This document shows, piece by piece, positions 33,745-45,194 of a stretch of 64,000 bases of DNA (position 1 is its first letter; each line of letters begins with the position of its first letter). The notes under the pieces are model-generated. The model saw only the letters and a list, made by a program, of their open reading frames with translations. It was not told where the DNA came from and did not search any database. A program made the position numbers and the translations under genes. The DNA lies in NCBI GenBank assembly GCA_034401795.1, contig CM067373.1, forward strand, positions 93,259,103-93,323,102, in the 5' to 3' direction. The DNA is from Chaetoderma sp. LZ-2023a (Eukaryota > Mollusca > Caudofoveata > Chaetodermatida > Chaetodermatidae).

Positions 33745-34116
33745 ATATTTATAATTCAGGAATCAAGTTTATCGATCATTCATGCGACGTCATAATCAAC
33801 TACATCACTTGTAGGCTAACGTCATATTCAATTACGTCATAAATGACGCGATTTAGACCCTCTTACTAGTCCGTCAAGCTATACGAACTGTATGTCTTTA
33901 CTATTTAATAAATATGCTGGTGAATATTTTGAAACTAATGTGATTGGGCGCTGTTGCTGCCACAGCAACCACTCAACTTGGTTTCAAAATATTCAAAAGC
34001 GTACCTGTAATGTTTTCTGGAGAGTGTGAATCAGGGGGTGCGAGGATCGATAGATTCCAATACGAGCAAAGTGTGGGTTGAATTTAGCTAGAGATGGGCG
34101 GGGCATGGGTATGCGT
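33745..34116 (+). mobile_element. Family A MITE, 3' end cut
   Basis: CGACGTCATAATCAACTACA, hairpin about 33920-33995 with a TTGCTGCCACAGCAA loop, GAGGATCGATAG, GGGCGGGGCATGG. It then runs into a LINE tail instead of the CTGGAAAGG end. Confidence 0.8.
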
Positions 34117-34117
34117 A

Positions 34118-34205
34118 TTACGAAAAATGAATTTATTATTATTAAATTATTCATTAATTTACATAATCGTGTACTTCGAAGAAGTTATCGAAATAAACTT
34201 GAATT
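34118..34205 (+). mobile_element. LINE 3'-end fragment, copy 2
   Basis: ACTTCGAAGAAGTTATCGAA, ATAAACTTGAATTGAATTGG. Same family as 29728-29815 and opposite in orientation. It sits at the cut end of a MITE. Confidence 0.6.
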
Positions 34206-34540
34206 GAATTGGAATTTGACAAGGTCTAGATTTACTACAATAACTTAAATTGTGCTTACTTTTTCGCGGCGTTTGTAACATTATTTTTTCTGACAACCTC
34301 TCCTGTTTTCATATCATAGACAGCGATGTCTTGTTGCCGTCTTGTCGCTATATAAATAACGAATTTACTTCCCTGTTAGAAACTGGTACCTAAGTGCACA
34401 AACACCCTCTGAAAACCGACACTGTATTTACACACAGTAAATTTATTTGGAGGAAAAGACTTTTTTAATGCATGTGTTATTTCACTGAACACTTGCTAAT
34501 TACTGAAAAGAAGTCATTTCTTGATAAAAAAATTAAAAAA
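34206..34540. other. No gene recognised
   Basis: AT-rich. CCCTGTTAGAAACTGGTACC near 34373 echoes the arm of foldback E. Confidence 0.4.
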
Positions 34541-34660
34541 AAGCTTTACATTCCTATGCATTCGGCAAAACTCTCTATACCCTGTTAGAAACCGATACTC
34601 GGACCATCTATCGGTTTCTAACATAGACAGTTTTGCCGATTGCATATGAATGTAAAGCTT
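34541..34660. repeat. Foldback family E, single copy
   Basis: AAGCTTTACATTCCTATGCA, TTCGGCAAAACTCTCTAT, GTTAGAAACCGATA mirrored by TATCGGTTTCTAAC, ATAGACAGTTTTGCCGATTG, CATATGAATGTAAAGCTT. Arms of about 54 bp with few mismatches around a short loop. Confidence 0.9.
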
Positions 34661-35199
34661 ATTTATAAAATATATTTGTCCTACAAATCGGCCTGCATGT
34701 AATTAATTACCTGTTCCATGATACAAACTATAACCGATGGCGTTTGGGTGATTAAATCTTCATTCTGATGTGCTAAGCTGATCGCCGTACGCTAGAGAAC
34801 TTCGAGCATCTACTAGGCCCTACGGGCTATTTTCAGACGCAGTTTCAAACATATTTATCGCTCTGTGTCACATTAAGCAGATTTACACCTTGTAGTGCTT
34901 TATAATGAAAATTTAATGTCAATTAACACGTTAAAATGTACATCTTATATTAATTTTTACATCCTATATAAGTATAGCGAATATAAATTGAACATAATAC
35001 ATATATAATCAATAAATCGTTATAGTAATTCATCAATGATAGGCAGGTAACGTTGTATCCGCTAACCAGCGGGCACCTTATTCCGTGTAACGTTTCGACG
35101 GATAGAAAGGTTCATTCACAGTATACTACACCTCCTAAAGGACAGGAATGCGCCCACGGCGTCCGCATATTCCATGGTAATCAATGGCAAACAATCACT
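34661..35199. other. No gene recognised
   Basis: AT-rich spacer. Confidence 0.4.
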
Positions 35200-35201
35200 T
35201 A

Positions 35202-35692
35202 ATGGACCGTTTCAGCTTTAGCTATGCCCCTCCCATCTCTAGCTAAGCTCCACCCACACCTCGCTCATGTTGGAATCGACCGATCCTTTAACTCCCCGAG
35301 TTCAATTTTCAGAAGACTATACAAGTAATTGCTACGCCCCACCCAGGTTATGCCCGTGTTGGGATCAATAAATCCCTACACTCTGTGAATCTCTGAAAAC
35401 TATACAAGTAAGCTGTTGAATATTTAGAAACTAATTTGACTCGGCGTTGTTGCTGCATATGGCAGCAGCAGCGCCCAGTCAAATTAGTTTCAAAATATTC
35501 AACAGCATGTTTATTAAATAGTAAATTCATATAATTCGTACAACAACGCTTAAGTCCGTCACCAATTATGCGTTCTTGGCGAACTTATCTACGTCATCTA
35601 TCATGTCATTGATTATGACGCAATCCTACACGTCACGCAGTTGATTATGACGTCATATTGTGGATGAATAAACTGGAAAGGTCTATTACCAG
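35202..35692 (-). mobile_element. Family A MITE with internal duplication
   Basis: Starts AATGGACCGTTTCAGC. The CCACCC...TATACAAGTAA segment occurs twice (35240-35330 and 35336-35410). Hairpin 35413-35504 with TTGCTGCATATGGCAGCAG. Ends AAACTGGAAAGGTCTATT. Confidence 0.85.
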
Positions 35693-35699
35693 CATCTCT

Positions 35700-35925
35700 A
35701 AATGTCAACAGTGCCATAGCCCTTTAACAACCAAATTTGTTCCAAAAATAAAAATATGTATAGGCCATGAATAGCCAATTTTGAAATGTTGCCACTGGAA
35801 TATCTGGATCGGTTAACGAGCCAGTTATTCCAGTCTTATATTTTCAAAAATATTCTTCTCTTGGCCTGCTAATGATATTCTTCAAGACCACTGACCGGTT
35901 TGGACCAGCTCCGCCATGAAGGAGG
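35700..35925. mobile_element. Foldback family C, diverged
   Basis: CCCTTTAACAACCAAATTTG, TTGCCACTGGAATATCTGG, GGTTAACGAGCCAGTTATTC, ATTCTTCTCTTGGCCTGC, GGAGGTTAACTCC. Confidence 0.75.
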
Positions 35926-36056
35926 TTAACTCCAATTCATGTATCCCAATCAGCATTTGGATGGTTGAAGGTGCTAGAATTATGTTACGCAATGTCGTTG
36001 ACCACTGCTTCACGTCCTCCAATCTCTAGGCTGGCCATTGTGATAGGGTTGTAGTT

Positions 36057-37341
36057 AATAATAATAGTCCATTTGTAACGCGCCAAAATCCATGCGCAGC
36101 ATGCTCTAAGCGCTTAGAAAGCTTATCTAGAGTATTCTAGAAAAAATACAGATCAAGGTGTTGGATAACATTTTTGAAAGTAACATGTCTTGAGTCTAGA
36201 TTTAAATGTGCTCAGGTTTGGGGATGTTTTGATGTCCAAAGGCAATTTATTCCATAGGATGGGAGCTGAGTAAGAGAATGTTTTTGGGCCATATGTATTC
36301 ATTCGGAATTTAGGAATGTTAAGTTGTTTTTTGCTTTCTGATCTGAGTGAACGGCGGGGACTGTAAAGTACTAGGAGTTCGGCGAGGTAGGCCGGTGCAG
36401 TACCTTCTAGGCATTTGTAAGTTAAGCAGAGAATTTTGAACACGATACGTTTATCGACGGGTAGCCAGTGTAGATTACTGAGTATTGGAGTAATGTGATC
36501 GTATTTACTACATAGTGACACGATTCTTGCAGCTGTGTTTTGTATTGCTTGCAAACGATTGATGAGATTTTTTGGCGCACCGACGAGTAGGCTATTGCAA
36601 TAGTCGACACGTGACATAACTGTCATTAGAACAAGTGTAGCGGTAGCTTCTCTTGTCAGATATTTTCTAATGTAGGCGATGTTGCGTAATTGCATAAAAC
36701 ATACTTTACACAGGTAGTTAACGGGATCTTTCATGCTTAAGTCGGTGTCCAAAATTACACCAAGATTTTTTACTTTATTAGAGATTGGAATTGAGCTATC
36801 TCCTACAGCAAGACTGGTTAGCTCAGCTTTGTCTCGTCTAAGTGATGGTCCTATTAATATGGCTTCAGTTTTCTCATCATTTAATTTAAGCATGTATGTC
36901 GACATCCATGACTTTACATCAGCACAGCAGTCAGTGATTTGTTTTGTAGCTGTTGCTGTATCGTGGGCTGTTGGTGGGAAGCTTGTCATGAGCTGCGTGT
37001 CATCAGCGTAAAAATGATGCTGTAAACTGTGATTATCAATAATCGATCCTAGTTGCTTAGTATAGAGAGTGAAAAGCACAGGCCCCAAGATAGAACCTTG
37101 TGGGACTCCGCATGTGAGTTCCATTTGGCTAGAACGTATACCATCTATATATATATACAGATTGGTATCTCTGTGACAAATAAGACTGGAACCATGTCCA
37201 TGCGACACCATTCACACCAAAGCCATCTCTCAATCCCGATAGAAGTTTAACATGATCGATTGTGTCGAATGCGGCGCTTAGATCCAGCAGAAGCAAAAAA
37301 GACACATTACCATCGTCGACACTTGGTTGGCGTATATCGGA
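36057..37341 (-). mobile_element. 5'-truncated L2/CR1-type LINE
   Basis: The element runs on the minus strand from about 37341 to an ATTATTATTAAC tail near 36057. The 3' end carries an inverted repeat (AAGCGCTTAGAGC and ATTTTGGCGCG) and a short ATT tail, usual for this LINE group. The 5' truncation falls inside the RT domain, so endonuclease and ORF1 are absent and the copy is dead on arrival. Confidence 0.85.
36153..37325 (-). pseudogene. LINE ORF2 reverse transcriptase, C-terminal two thirds
   Basis: RNA-directed DNA polymerase of a non-LTR retrotransposon. The first block, [15 protein letters not shown] (about 37255-37300), is RT motif A with its catalytic Asp. It lies in a different frame from the rest, and the shift falls in the TATATATATA run near 37146-37155. 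The main frame (37211-36153, 352 codons) holds [13 protein letters not shown] (motif B), HFYADDTQL (motif C, catalytic YADD intact), [15 protein letters not shown] (motif D), and [18 protein letters not shown]. Then comes the C-terminal [20 protein letters not shown] block that is typical of L2/CR1-type elements. It ends at a stop at 36153. The assignment to RT is secure; the exact clade is inferred. The apparent Met start at 37211 is a chance codon after the frameshift. Confidence 0.9.
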
Positions 37342-37407
37342 TCATAATTGTCTAGCTATCATTCACGATATATAAGCTAGATTTAAACTGAGCTATAACC
37401 ATAAGCC

Positions 37408-37900
37408 CCGCTTGTCTGCCCGCTTACGGACCTGTTTCATTGCCTGCCTGCCTGTCTGCCTGCCTACCCGCATGCCTGCCTACCCGTCTGTCCGCCTACC
37501 TGCCTATGTATCTGCATACATGCCTGCTGGTGCATGCCTGTCTGCATGTCCGGATGGCGTCATGCCAGACCCCATGATTGCCTGTCTGCCTGCCTGTCTG
37601 TCTGCCTACATGTATGCCTGCCTCTCTGTCTGGCTGCCTGTCTGCCTGCTCGCCCGGCTGCCTGTCGCTGATGCCTGCCTGTATGTCAGGCTGGCGTCAT
37701 ACCTTATCACGTGACTGCCTGTCTGCCTGCCTGTCTGCCTGCCTCTCTGCCTGTCTGCCTGCTTGTTTGTCTGCCTGCCTGCCTGTCTGCATGTATGCCT
37801 GCCTGTATGCCTGCCTGTCTGTTTACCAACCCGCCCGCCCACCTGCTTACATGTCTGTTTGTGTGTCTGCATGTCTGCCTGTTCGTCTGCTTGCAAAAAT
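37408..37900. repeat. Degenerate (CTGY) tetranucleotide repeat
   Basis: CCTGCCTGTCTGCCTGC-type repeat with CATG and TACC variants over nearly 500 bp. Cys/Pro/Leu-rich frames in several registers are by-products of the 4-bp unit. Confidence 0.95.
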
Positions 37901-38340
37901 GGTTGCTTTGTTTCTAGACAGAATGGCACCAAACCGGGGCCAATACGTTGATATAAGTATTTAATACCTGCATTGTGAAAATTACGTTAATTTGATGGTA
38001 ATTCTTCTCGAATATGGTGGCCATTCTGGAAAGAAACCATTACTGTGATTGGAATTGGTACAGCTTATGATACGATCAGGGTTGCTTTGAACATGAACAA
38101 GAACAAGAAATAACCTCCATTCAACACACCACCAAACAAAAGCAGCACAACAAAAGCCCTCATACAAGGCAATTCAGTTATGGAATAATAGGCCTACATA
38201 CACAAGCACACGCACAGACATCATAAAGCTACAGTACTTTAAGCAGAATATCAAAAAGAAGATTATAGAAACCTACTAGACTCTGGAAAACACTCACCAT
38301 CATGGCATGCTATTCTCATACTTGCACCCAGTCACCAGAA
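37901..38340. other. No gene recognised
   Basis: No motif was recognised; an A-rich strand bias is seen near 38080-38160. Confidence 0.35.
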
Positions 38341-38342
38341 CA

Positions 38343-38425
<83 letters not shown>

Positions 38426-38436
38426 GAATAAGAATA
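38343..38436. repeat. (AAT)n microsatellite
   Basis: About 94 bp of ATA/AAT triplets with one ATTAAT and AAGAAT interruptions. Confidence 0.97.
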
Positions 38437-38664
38437 TCTGTCATAATGGTAACTACCAAACAACTACCTCTACCATCACAGCCTAAAAAAAAATTAATAC
38501 TTTGTCATTGATAATAAGAATATGTAATATAGAATTATTAACTTAAGCAAGATAAGCACACATCCCTCTGTCATGTCTTTCCCTGTAAAAATGTAAATTG
38601 TCATACGTCTATTAACTGTTGGACTGCTGGAAGCGGACAATAATTCCAATTGGCAATGACTCTG

Positions 38665-38765
38665 GATTTGCTGAGTATTTTAGAAAAATTTGACTGAAAG
38701 TTGCTTATGGCTTAGCCACCGACAACGTTCGGTCAAATTAATTTTTTTTAGAGGTACTCAGCATA
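38665..38765. repeat. Diverged foldback related to the core
   Basis: GCTGAGTATTTTAGAAAAAT, TTGACTGAAAGTTGC mirrored by CAACGTTCGGTCAAATTAAT, TTTAGAGGTACTCAGC. It has the same TTTGACTG step as the core hairpin but different outer ends. Confidence 0.75.
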
Positions 38766-38841
38766 CCCTGAGTTAGGCTCCATGGAAAAGGTAGACTGCA
38801 GAGGCTTGGCAGCGAGACAGTTAACTATATGTATATATAGG

Positions 38842-39012
38842 ACTACAACATGTTAACCTTATCTATTCAGTATTCTCATGTCCTATATTGTTGTTTTATG
38901 TTATATGTAGGGGCCCACCGCCACATAGGCTCTGCCTTTGGTGGACTACCTGTTGTGAAACTGTAAATGTATATTCTATATCAAAATAAATAATCTTGAA
39001 CTTGAACTTGAA
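38842..39012 (+). mobile_element. LINE 3' untranslated end
   Basis: TGTTTTATGTTATATGTAGG, then a hairpin GGGCCCACCG...CGGTGGACTACC-like pair (GGGGCCCACCGCC with GGTGGACTACC), AAATAAATAATC, and a (TTGAAC)3 tail. This hairpin plus short repeat tail is the usual 3' end of L2/CR1-type LINEs. Confidence 0.7.
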
Positions 39013-39636
39013 CAATATATCCGAGGCTCTCTCAAAGAAACAACTCGTGACAAGCGAATTGCTAGGACAACATGAATCCATTATTATGCCAATGATAATA
39101 CTGAAATCAAAAACATTAAGGCATTTCTTTCACATTTCAGTACTGAGACAAAACTCAAATATCTATCAGAAACCTCATTAGCTATTACTGATTAGATGAG
39201 ATCAGCAGTATGTCAGAATCGAGAGACGGTCAAAACAGTCTTGGAGAGGAAGATCAAATTGCTCTTCTAAATGTTTTGATGTAATGCACAAAAATTCACA
39301 ATCCATCCTGAACGTGTTCTCAATACATACAGACGTATTCGTTCTACTAACAGGTCACTATCCCATGCTTCGTTGCTTCCAAGATCAACCACTCTCCTTC
39401 AGAAGATTGGTGAGAGTGTCTCAATTCAAGATAGCTACACGAGACTGGGACATAAGCGGGCTGAGTCATTCATTGGCTGGTATGTTTTCAAGGGAACAGA
39501 TAATACTGGATCACTGGTAAAAGCATTCTTCAAGCTGATGATTGTATCCTGATAGCATTTTTTCTATTTGGACCTATATTGAAGTACCAGATTGGATCCT
39601 TGATTAAATGGAGCGGTATCTCTATTTGCTTTAGCA
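39013..39636 (+). pseudogene. PIN-like family protein copy 2, 5' part
   Basis: Same family as the remnant at 25085. Frames change, but blocks appear in family order: SLKETTRDKRIA (about 39025-39060), DNTEIKNIKAFLSHFSTETK (from about 39090), SLGEEDQIALLNVL (about 39238-39278; position of HEEADT with E-E-D kept), SIHTDVFVLLTGHYP (about 39323-39366; position of SPDTDV), FIGWYVFKGTDNTGSLVKA (about 39470-39525; position of the TGCDxTG block), and LQADDCILIAFFLFG (about 39530-39575). A final MERYLYLL (about 39608-39630) leads directly into the 5' LTR of a BEL/Pao element. The gene resumes at 47102. The reading-frame breaks outside the insertion show the gene is also decayed on its own. Function is unknown; a PIN-like nuclease is inferred from the acidic blocks only. 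Confidence 0.6.
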
Positions 39637-40261
39637 TGTTTTGGAGAACACATTTGCCTCTAACATTCTGCAATTCGGCCTGTCAAGCTACCACACGCTT
39701 GGTACCTCATAAACTTTGCCTCTCTGATAGGAGTCCTCACCATAAAGGAAATGTATAGCTGTTTCTGGTCGACCCACGGCTATAGAATGACAGTGACCAC
39801 TACACCTGGGCCAGACATTAGTTTTGGAGATGTAGATGAGAGAGAGAGAAGTTTAGAACTCAGATAGAATCAGCTAGCCAGAGTTGAAGTTGTCTAGACT
39901 TGGTCAGGTTATCGTTATAGGACAGTGCCGGTACAGCCGTTATAGCTAAGTAATAGATTGACTGCTGAATTTCGTAGCAGTGTTGTGACATAATCGGTCA
40001 CAATCGGACTAAATATATATCGGACATATCTATACTCGGACTACATGTATATGTGTTATTCGTTCGTTCGCTTATCACTTCATTATTGGATTTGTGAACC
40101 ATTCTTTTTGGATTATATTTCCCACTGTTGGATTATCGGATACTAAGTGAATGTCATCAAGTAAAGCAAGTAAGTTTTAAAAATAACAATACTGCAACAT
40201 CTTCGTAATGGTAGCGGAGTAAGAATTTAGTGGTAGCATTACATCGTCGTCGCCACAAACA
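39637..40261 (+). repeat. 5' LTR
   Basis: 625 bp, starts TGTTTTGGAGAACAC and ends CGCCACAAACA. Compared with the 3' LTR it has a 21-bp insertion near 39763 and three short indels (GA repeat near 39840, GATA near 39866, one A at the end). Confidence 0.95.
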
Positions 40262-40264
40262 TTT

Positions 40265-40281
40265 TGGTAGCAGAGCGTGGT
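40265..40281 (+). promoter_or_regulatory. Primer binding site candidate
   Basis: TGGTAGCAGAGCGTGG begins three bases after the LTR end. TGG is the complement of a tRNA 3' CCA. The tRNA species was not identified. Confidence 0.7.
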
Positions 40282-40505
40282 TCAAGAGCGTGGCTCAATA
40301 GCGTGGTTCAAGAGTGCCAATGAACAATAGCATAGTTGGACATTAGCGTGGTTCAGTATCGTAGTTGGACAATATCGTGGCCGGACAATATCGTGGCCGG
40401 ACAATATCGTGGTTGAAGAATATCCTGTTTGGATAATACCGTGGTTGGACCATATCATGGTTGGATAATATTGTGGTCGGACAATATCGTGGTTAAACAA
40501 TAACA
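40275..40505. repeat. 16-bp minisatellite in BEL leader
   Basis: About 13-14 degenerate units of CAATATCGTGGTTGGA between the PBS and gag. The first units (AGCGTGGTTCAAGAGCGTGG) overlap the PBS sequence itself. Confidence 0.85.
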
Positions 40506-40827
40506 TGATTGATCAATAACAGTTATTTTAATCGTAATCCAGACAGGACTGTCTCGTGTTATCGCACATAAGCTCGGTATTGCCATTCTTATATAAAGTG
40601 AATATTTAACAGAATTACATAATCGGACTAACTTATTCAATTGTTTATTCACAAATTTATTAATTCGTCATTTTACCTTAACAAGCAAGACAGTTATTGA
40701 GCAATCTTCGGGTCAAAACAATTTGACTGTCAGTGAACAATCGCCACAGAAAAAACCAATTTGAACATCAATTAATCTGAGTGATTCTTGCACCTGTATT
40801 AAAAGACCACCTGTTATATGTGTCAAA

Positions 40828-42563
40828 ATGGCTAATAGTATTGAAGCAGCTGCAAGCATTTTGACAGAGAATTACAATCGGATTGATGATTTAAAGCAGG
40901 AGAAAATCAAAGCCAAATCATCATTTACTCGCTGTAAAGATCAATTACACTTATTAATCAATGATGACACTGCCATAGTGCCGTCGCGACATTTAATTCG
41001 TGAAACATCTAAAAAGCTTGATGCAGCTCAGGATCATGTTATCGAAACAATGGATACATTGTCAGACGAGTTTCGCAAGATAGCTGATCAAGAAAACAAG
41101 CCTAAAACAAACAGTGAGCTAGAAGTTGTTGAAGCTGAATATACAGAGATAACCAATCGCATGCAGAATTTTCTAGACATCAAAAGAGATGTATTAAGTT
41201 CAGTTTCACCAAGCGAAATAGCAGAACGAAAAAAAATAGTACCAGCCGATAATAGACTGCCAGACGTCCCCACTTTCAGGCCATCGCATCCCGCATGGCA
41301 CCCACCAATACCGGGACCATAGCTATCCGTGTACATCCACATTCACTACCGGATCCACTGCCGTCTCCACCAGAGAAAATAAATCCATATTTAACCGCTT
41401 TGGGGCATGACATCGGAAAGCAACTAAAACGTGTTTCAATTCCTATATTTAACGGTGATAAGCAGGTGTATGAGAATAGTAAAGCGGCATTCATGGCGTG
41501 TATAGTCCAAGTACCGGCAACATCAGAATATAAGTTGCTACAATTGCGTCAGTATCTATCTGGCGACGCTCTTAAGGTAGTTGAGACAGTGGGCTTTTTA
41601 GCATGTGCTTATCAAGCCCCCAAGGACCGGTTAGACAGAAAATTAGGCGGGAAACGTCGTCAAGTTTCTCGACAGTTGGAAGAACTAGAGCAATTTCAAC
41701 CAGTTAGACTTGGAAATGCAGATGACATTGAGAAATTTGCGGATCTCTTAGATGTAATGATAATAAACTTCACTGACTTGAACCAATTCGAGACAATAGA
41801 TAATACATTGCTTTTTACTGCATTTTTGAAAAAGTTGCCTGAGCAAACGATCATTCGATATCAGCGATGGGCCTTTGAAAACAACAAGCCAGAATCGATA
41901 GAGCCATTACGCGAGTGGATTATTCAAGAAGCAGAATTGTCTACTGTTGCCATGGAAACTGTTAGAGGTCTGAGTGGCATGATGGTACAAGTTCCAAGTC
42001 GCACTAGTACTCCAAATTGGCCAAAAAACCCAAGGACATTGTTTAATGCTGGCAGCAACTCAAAGGGAAATTTTAATGCTAGACGTGCATACCGAGTCTG
42101 CCAAGATGATCATGGAGTTTGGATATGTCAGAAGTTTAGAGAGATGGACATTTCACAGCGTTGGGTGGCTGCTAAACAATATGGTCTGTGCTTTCGTTGT
42201 CATGGAGATGACCATCGAGGACAAACATGTACACGATCGAGAACATGTGACATTGACTCATGCCCGCAGACGCATACTCGTTTGCTTCATCAAGAGAAAT
42301 GTAGTCTGAATTCATATCCATCAGCAAATAGCAAAGATAACAATGAGCAGACGCATATCGATCAAGATCGTGAGAGAATTAACAGGGACACTTCTGCCAC
42401 GAAAGGGGAGCTTCACAAGTCTAGTGAAAGGTCACATACCACAACAATGGCTGCAGAAGTAAATACACTGCAAGATTATGTAGCACTTCGTACGGTACCG
42501 GTCATTTTGAAAAATGGTAATCGCAGTGTAAAGGTTAATGCCTTACTGAGGATACCAGTATAA
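40828..42563 (+). pseudogene. BEL gag-like region (frameshifted)
   Basis: Capsid/nucleocapsid region in two overlapping frames, 40828-41322 and 41295-42563. The first starts MANSIEAAASILTENYNRID, is helical with heptad-like spacing, and stops at 41322. The second holds the DUF1759-type block LKRVSIPIFNGDKQVYENSK (from about 41423), usual in BEL/Pao elements, followed by the long helical region to about 41985. A zinc knuckle CFRCHGDDHRGQTC (CX2CX4HX4C, about 42189-42230) and a second Cys/His group come next. The 3' end, DYVALRTVPVILKNGNRSVK, is the N-terminal strand of the aspartic protease. The two frames need one shift near 41300-41320. Whether this is a programmed shift or a mutation cannot be told from one copy; other breaks in pol point to decay. 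Confidence 0.85.
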
Positions 42564-43150
42564 AGACTTACTTGAATTCAGATGTTGCAGCACAATTAGG
42601 ACTTCAAGGACAGTTTCAGAAGGTAAACATTAATGTCATAGATGGAAAAACATAAACATTCGAGACAATGCCAGTAGAATTTGATTTAGAAAGTGTCAAT
42701 TGACAGGTGAAAGCGAAGATAAGTGCATTTACAACCAGTCAAGTAACAGGAAACTTGCAAGCAATCGACTGGAGAAAGCATGGTCGTGAGTGGAATCACC
42801 TAAAAGGCATCATGTTTCCAGTTCGTGGACAGAAACCTACAATCGACATATTAATTGGCATAGACCACCTGGACTTACATTATTCGTATAGAGATAATCG
42901 GGGACAGCCAGGAGAACCAGTGGCATGGTTGACTCCGTTAGGATGGACATGGATCGGGAGTCCAGATGGAAAGATCGCGTCAGTTATTCATACCAATTTT
43001 ATTCAAACGTACTTTATTGATGATCGAGGTCTGAATGAGACGCTACAGAGGTTTTGGGAAACTGAATCAAGTAGAGCTGTTTCTGATGCCAATGCAGTTC
43101 CACTGGAGGACAAAGTTGTGCTCGAGAAGGTGAAAAGCTCGCTACAATAG
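42545..43150 (+). pseudogene. BEL protease to RT N-terminus (broken)
   Basis: After a frame change near 42550 the protease continues EDTSIKTYLNSDVAAQLGLQ. A D-T-S triad takes the place of the D(S/T)G active site. Stops lie at about 42653 and 42701. The frame from 42707 gives WNHLKGIMFPVRGQKPTIDI, LIGIDHLDLHYS and PVAWLTPLGWTWIG, the flap-to-C-terminal part of BEL proteases, and then LNETLQRFWETE, which leads to the RT domain. It ends at a stop at 43150. Confidence 0.8.
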
Positions 43151-43174
43151 AAGAATATGTGTTATCAAATTGGA

Positions 43175-44270
43175 ATACCTTAGGTAGATGATGCACCAAC
43201 CTTGCAGCCAAACTACAAAATGGCACTGCAGCGACTTGAAAATACTGAGAAACGTCTGCTAATAGTACGAGATGTTGGAACAGCATATGCCAACACAATT
43301 AGCAAATACAAAGAGAAAGGCTATGTTCGTAAAGTCGCAAAAACAGAGGAGAACCCGACAAACATGTGGTACATACCACACTTCGCAGTTGTTAGACCGG
43401 ACAAGGAGACGACAAGGGTACACATTGTCTTTGATGCATCCGCAAAATCGGCCGACGTATCGCTCAATGATGTTATCCATCAAGGCCCAAAGTTACAGCG
43501 AGATCTTATAGATGTCCTACTTCGTTTCCGAAAGAAACCAATAGCATTGGTATGTGAAATTTCTGAAATGTATCTGCAGATCGAAATAGCGCCAGACGAT
43601 CGGCCTTTTCATAGATTTCTATGGAGAGACTTATGGAGACTTATGTCAACACCAGCCTCCAGATGAATATGAATTTAATTGCATCGTATTTGCGCTCAAT
43701 TCTTTGCCATTTCTTGCCCAATTTGTAACTCAAGAACATGCAAAATCAAATAGAGAGATATATCCCATGGCAGCTGACACTGTATTGAAATCGACATACA
43801 TGGACGACAGCATGGACTCAGTTATGAATGACAGCCAAGGGATTGAGTTGTACCATCAGTTATCAGAATTATCGGCCACTGCAGGAATGAAGGCACATAA
43901 CTGGTTATCTAGCTCAGTGGCCGTGCTAGACAAAATACCAATCTGGACGATCAACTACCATCGATCAAAACTCTTGGAGTAATGTGGCAAGCAGAAGATG
44001 ATATGTTTGGCTTTCGCTTTAGTACAGTTGATGACAAGTTTCAGTATACTAAGAGAAACCTTCTGAAAAAGATTGCATCGTTGTTTGATCCGTTGGGCTT
44101 TCTATTTCCATTTACAATTCGTGCAAAGATCATGTTGCAAGAAATGTTGTCTGCTGGTTTGGACTGGGATAACATGCTTAATGACAGTCTTACTACCAAG
44201 TCTCAGATGTGGTTCATGGAGTTGGACAAGCCAATATTCGAGTACCTATATGTCTGCGGATGACTGTTGG
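43175..44270 (+). pseudogene. BEL reverse transcriptase (broken)
   Basis: Three frames (43202-43666, 43704-43982, 43982-44263). The first carries NMWYIPHFAVVRPDKETT, VFDASAKSADVSLNDVIHQG, PKLQRDLIDVLLRFRKKP and CEISEMYLQIEIAPDDRPFH. The motif A Asp appears replaced (E-I-S-E where D-I-x-x-M is usual). The second carries YMDDSMDSV, motif C with both Asp present. The third holds the thumb/connection block KKIASLFDPLGFLFPFTIRA. Frame changes occur near 43650-43700 and at 43982. Confidence 0.85.
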
Positions 44271-45177
44271 AGCAGAGGTGACTGAGGCAATGTTACACAC
44301 ATTTGTTGACGCGTCTCAGGATGCATATGGAGCTATCATTTACTACAGATCGGTTTATAGCAATGGACAAATACCATGTCGTATTGTTGCATCGAAGACA
44401 TGTGTTGCTCCATTGACATCGACAAGCATACTACGCCTAGAGTTGATGGCCGCTATTCTAGGTTTATGGCTGACAGCATCTGTGCCTGCTGCCCAAGGGA
44501 TCTCCATGAAGAATATTATATTCTGGTCTGATAGCATGAATGTATTGTGGTGGGTTCGAAGTCGAAGTAGGAACTTGAAACCATTTATAGTAAATCGTGT
44601 TAGCGAAATCCAAAGTTTGACATCACCGGAGCAGTGGCGCTATGTTCCCACACAGAAGAATCCTGCTGACCTGGCTTCACGAGAGGTATCAGTAATGAAA
44701 CTGTCGACTGATGACATGTGGTGGACAGGACCGAACTTCCATCTGAAAACGGAACAAGATTGGCCTCAAAATCGTGTTGAGAAGGGAGCACAAGTAAATG
44801 ATGAAGCTAAAAGCTGTCAGTCATCAATATTAGCAGATGGAACATACTTAGCTGTGTCTCTCATGACAATTAAGAAATTAGAAGATAGCCGCTTGAACCC
44901 TCTTCGTTATTCAGGTTGGTTGCACCTCGTATGGGTAACTGCATGGAGTACTCGCTTCATCGATAACTGTCATGCACATAAGTCTGATCGGAAATCTGGT
45001 GAACTGACTCCAGCAAAGAATATCGATGCAGAGATACAGATTATAAAGACAATTCAACAGCATGCATTTCCTGATGAGTACAAAGAACTTGTACATGGAA
45101 GAGGACTTAGTCACAGCAGTAAGCTGCTTCCATTGAATCCTCGGATCGATGACGATGGGGTGTTATATGAGGTGTGA
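44209..45177 (+). pseudogene. BEL RNase H domain
   Basis: A 322-codon frame. TFVDASQDAYGAIIYYRSVY is the first RNase H strand with catalytic Asp, LRLELMAAILGLWL the helix with catalytic Glu, and FWSDSMNVLWWVRSRSRNLK the third block with Asp. YVPTQKNPADLASREVS is the C-terminal block (position of the HI..NPAD.ASR signature; His replaced by Tyr-Val). It overlaps the previous frame by about 55 bp and stops at 45177 before the integrase zinc-binding region. Confidence 0.9.
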
Positions 45178-45194
45178 TGGGAGGTTCAAACATG

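Noticed and set aside
36733..37250. Plus-strand frames opposite the LINE reverse transcriptase
   Set aside because: Antisense shadows of the RT coding sequence, with no motif of their own.
37412..37964. Cys-rich frames that could suggest secreted Cys-rich peptides
   Set aside because: Cys comes from TGC in the CTGC/CTGT repeat and appears in all registers on one strand; there is no signal peptide plus spaced-cysteine framework.
44355..44537. Minus-strand frames within the BEL element
   Set aside because: Shadows of the plus-strand gag-pol frames.
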